This document shows, piece after piece, positions 5,242 to 5,952 of a stretch of DNA of 5,952 bases. Origin of the DNA: Alcaligenaceae bacterium (GTDB lineage Bacteria; Pseudomonadota; Gammaproteobacteria; Burkholderiales; Burkholderiaceae_B); assembly GCA_029265335.1 (NCBI GenBank), contig JAJUJN010000140.1:1-5952 (forward strand). The letters are read 5' to 3'. The notes beneath the pieces are model-generated. The model did no database searches. It had not been told where the DNA came from and was given only the letters and a program-made list of their open reading frames with translations. A program made the position numbers and the translations under genes. Within the stretch, counting starts at the first letter, position 1; every line of letters starts with the position of its first letter.

Positions 5242-5952
5242 AGGTGGGCGGCACGAAAGGTGGCAACACCACCTGGACCGCCGGGTTCTGACGGTAGGCC
5301 ATGGCCAGTGAAATGGGTACTACGGCAATCACATCGAGCTCGGCCACCAGGTGGGGCAAAGTGAGATAGTAGGGCGCGGTAATCACTATACGGCGGTGGA
5401 GCCCGCGCCGGGCCAGGAATTCATCAAGCACGGCCTGGCTCCGCATGGGAGCTTCGGTTACGGCATGCCCCACCTCCAGAAACTCATCACGTGACAAGCG
5501 GCCATTCCTTAATTTGCGCTCGCCGTTGATCAGGCAAGCGAAGGTATGGGTGAACAAGCGCTGCCGCAGTAAATCGCCCTTTTTGAGGTCGGGGTAGTAG
5601 CCGATGGCCAGATCGATCTCGCCTGTTTCGAGTGCATTTTCGAGCTTGCCTGGGGGCAGCATCAGCGTGTTGATGGACACCAGCGGTGATTCTCGCCAGA
5701 TCTGCTTCATGAGCTGGGGTACGAAAGCTTGCACCGCCACGTCGGCCATCGCCACCCTAAATTCAGTTTCCAGGGTTTCGGGCTGAAAAGGCGGCGCCTG
5801 GAGAATATCTTGCTCCACCGTTTGCAGCAGTTGAGTGGCGCTGGCGATCATCTTCTTGGCGCGTGGTGTGGGCTGCATTCCAGCGCGCGTGCGCACGAAG
5901 AGCGGGTCACCGATTTGTTTGCGCAAACGGGCCAAAGCCGTGCTGAAGCCAG
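5087..5952 (-). CDS. LysR-family transcriptional regulator, NahR/NodD-like (5' end cut by window)
   Basis: A DNA-binding regulator, partial because its N-terminus lies beyond 5952. The visible part begins inside the recognition region of the winged helix-turn-helix: GFSTALARLRKQIGDPLFVR from about 5950, followed by RTRAGMQPTPRAKKM. This LFVRT-x-x-GM-x-PTP form is typical of the NahR/NodD/LinR-like subgroup, many of which respond to aromatic compounds. The effector domain follows (EFRVAMADVAVQAFVPQLM, then GEIDLAIGYYPDLKKGDLL and LVAELDVIAVVPISLAMAY), with a normal C-terminus ending in PTNH. No methionine start is seen within the window; a TTG at 5935 falls inside the HTH and is not the start. 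Target genes are not visible, since its upstream side is off the edge. Its 3' end overlaps the DUF454 frame antisense by 155 bp, but the strong homology here makes LysR the better supported reading. Confidence 0.92.
   Translation of the reverse strand, partial: GFSTALARLRKQIGDPLFVRTRAGMQPTPRAKKMIASATQLLQTVEQDILQAPPFQPETLETEFRVAMADVAVQAFVPQLMKQIWRESPLVSINTLMLPPGKLENALETGEIDLAIGYYPDLKKGDLLRQRLFTHTFACLINGERKLRNGRLSRDEFLEVGHAVTEAPMRSQAVLDEFLARRGLHRRIVITAPYYLTLPHLVAELDVIAVVPISLAMAYRQNPAVQVVLPPFVPPTFIVSQHWHRRYHLDPRNQWLRQHFANLFDQQDIWLDYARKLYGRLPLPTNH

Noticed and set aside
5933..5935. TTG as the start codon of the LysR gene
   Set aside because: The frame continues upstream to the window edge with LysR helix-turn-helix sequence, so this TTG is an internal leucine codon and the gene is simply truncated by the window.

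Overview
The window is high-GC, densely packed bacterial chromosomal DNA. Gene content, the GC-rich Fur-box style and the LysR subtype suggest a betaproteobacterium, probably Burkholderiales (Alcaligenaceae-like). This placement is inferred from general resemblance, not from a search. I see no RNA gene, insertion sequence, CRISPR array or phage gene.

Left part (1-4428, all minus strand). A tight operon reads right to left: a Tat-exported periplasmic substrate-binding protein (3430-4428), an inner-membrane ABC permease (2607-3440), an ABC ATPase (1861-2610) and an NnrS-family membrane protein (656-1864). Neighbouring genes overlap by 11, 4 and 4 nt, the last two as ATGA stop/start overlaps, which suggests translational coupling. 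The transporter is of the nitrate/taurine/sulfonate (NitT/TauT) type with unknown substrate. Seventy nt further on, in the same direction and frame, lies a YqaA/DedA-like membrane protein (8-586) with a TTG start.

Middle (4429-4722). A 294-nt divergent intergenic region carries the operon's Shine-Dalgarno, a plausible sigma70 promoter, a Fur-box-like sequence over its start site with a perfect 8-bp inverted repeat, and a small hairpin nearer the rightward gene.

Right part. A DUF454 (YbaN-type) inner-membrane protein runs rightward (4723-5241). It converges on a NahR/NodD-type LysR regulator (5087-5952, minus strand, N-terminus outside the window). The recognisable DUF454 domain ends almost exactly at the LysR stop codon, and the remaining tail of about 52 codons is antisense to LysR.

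The most interesting unit is the four-gene ABC transporter-NnrS operon with a putative Fur site. As an inference, it may be an iron-responsive (and possibly NO-responsive, since NO inactivates Fur) uptake system whose ligand is handled together with an NnrS membrane protein. Individual families are known; the coupling of this transporter to NnrS under Fur is the point to test.
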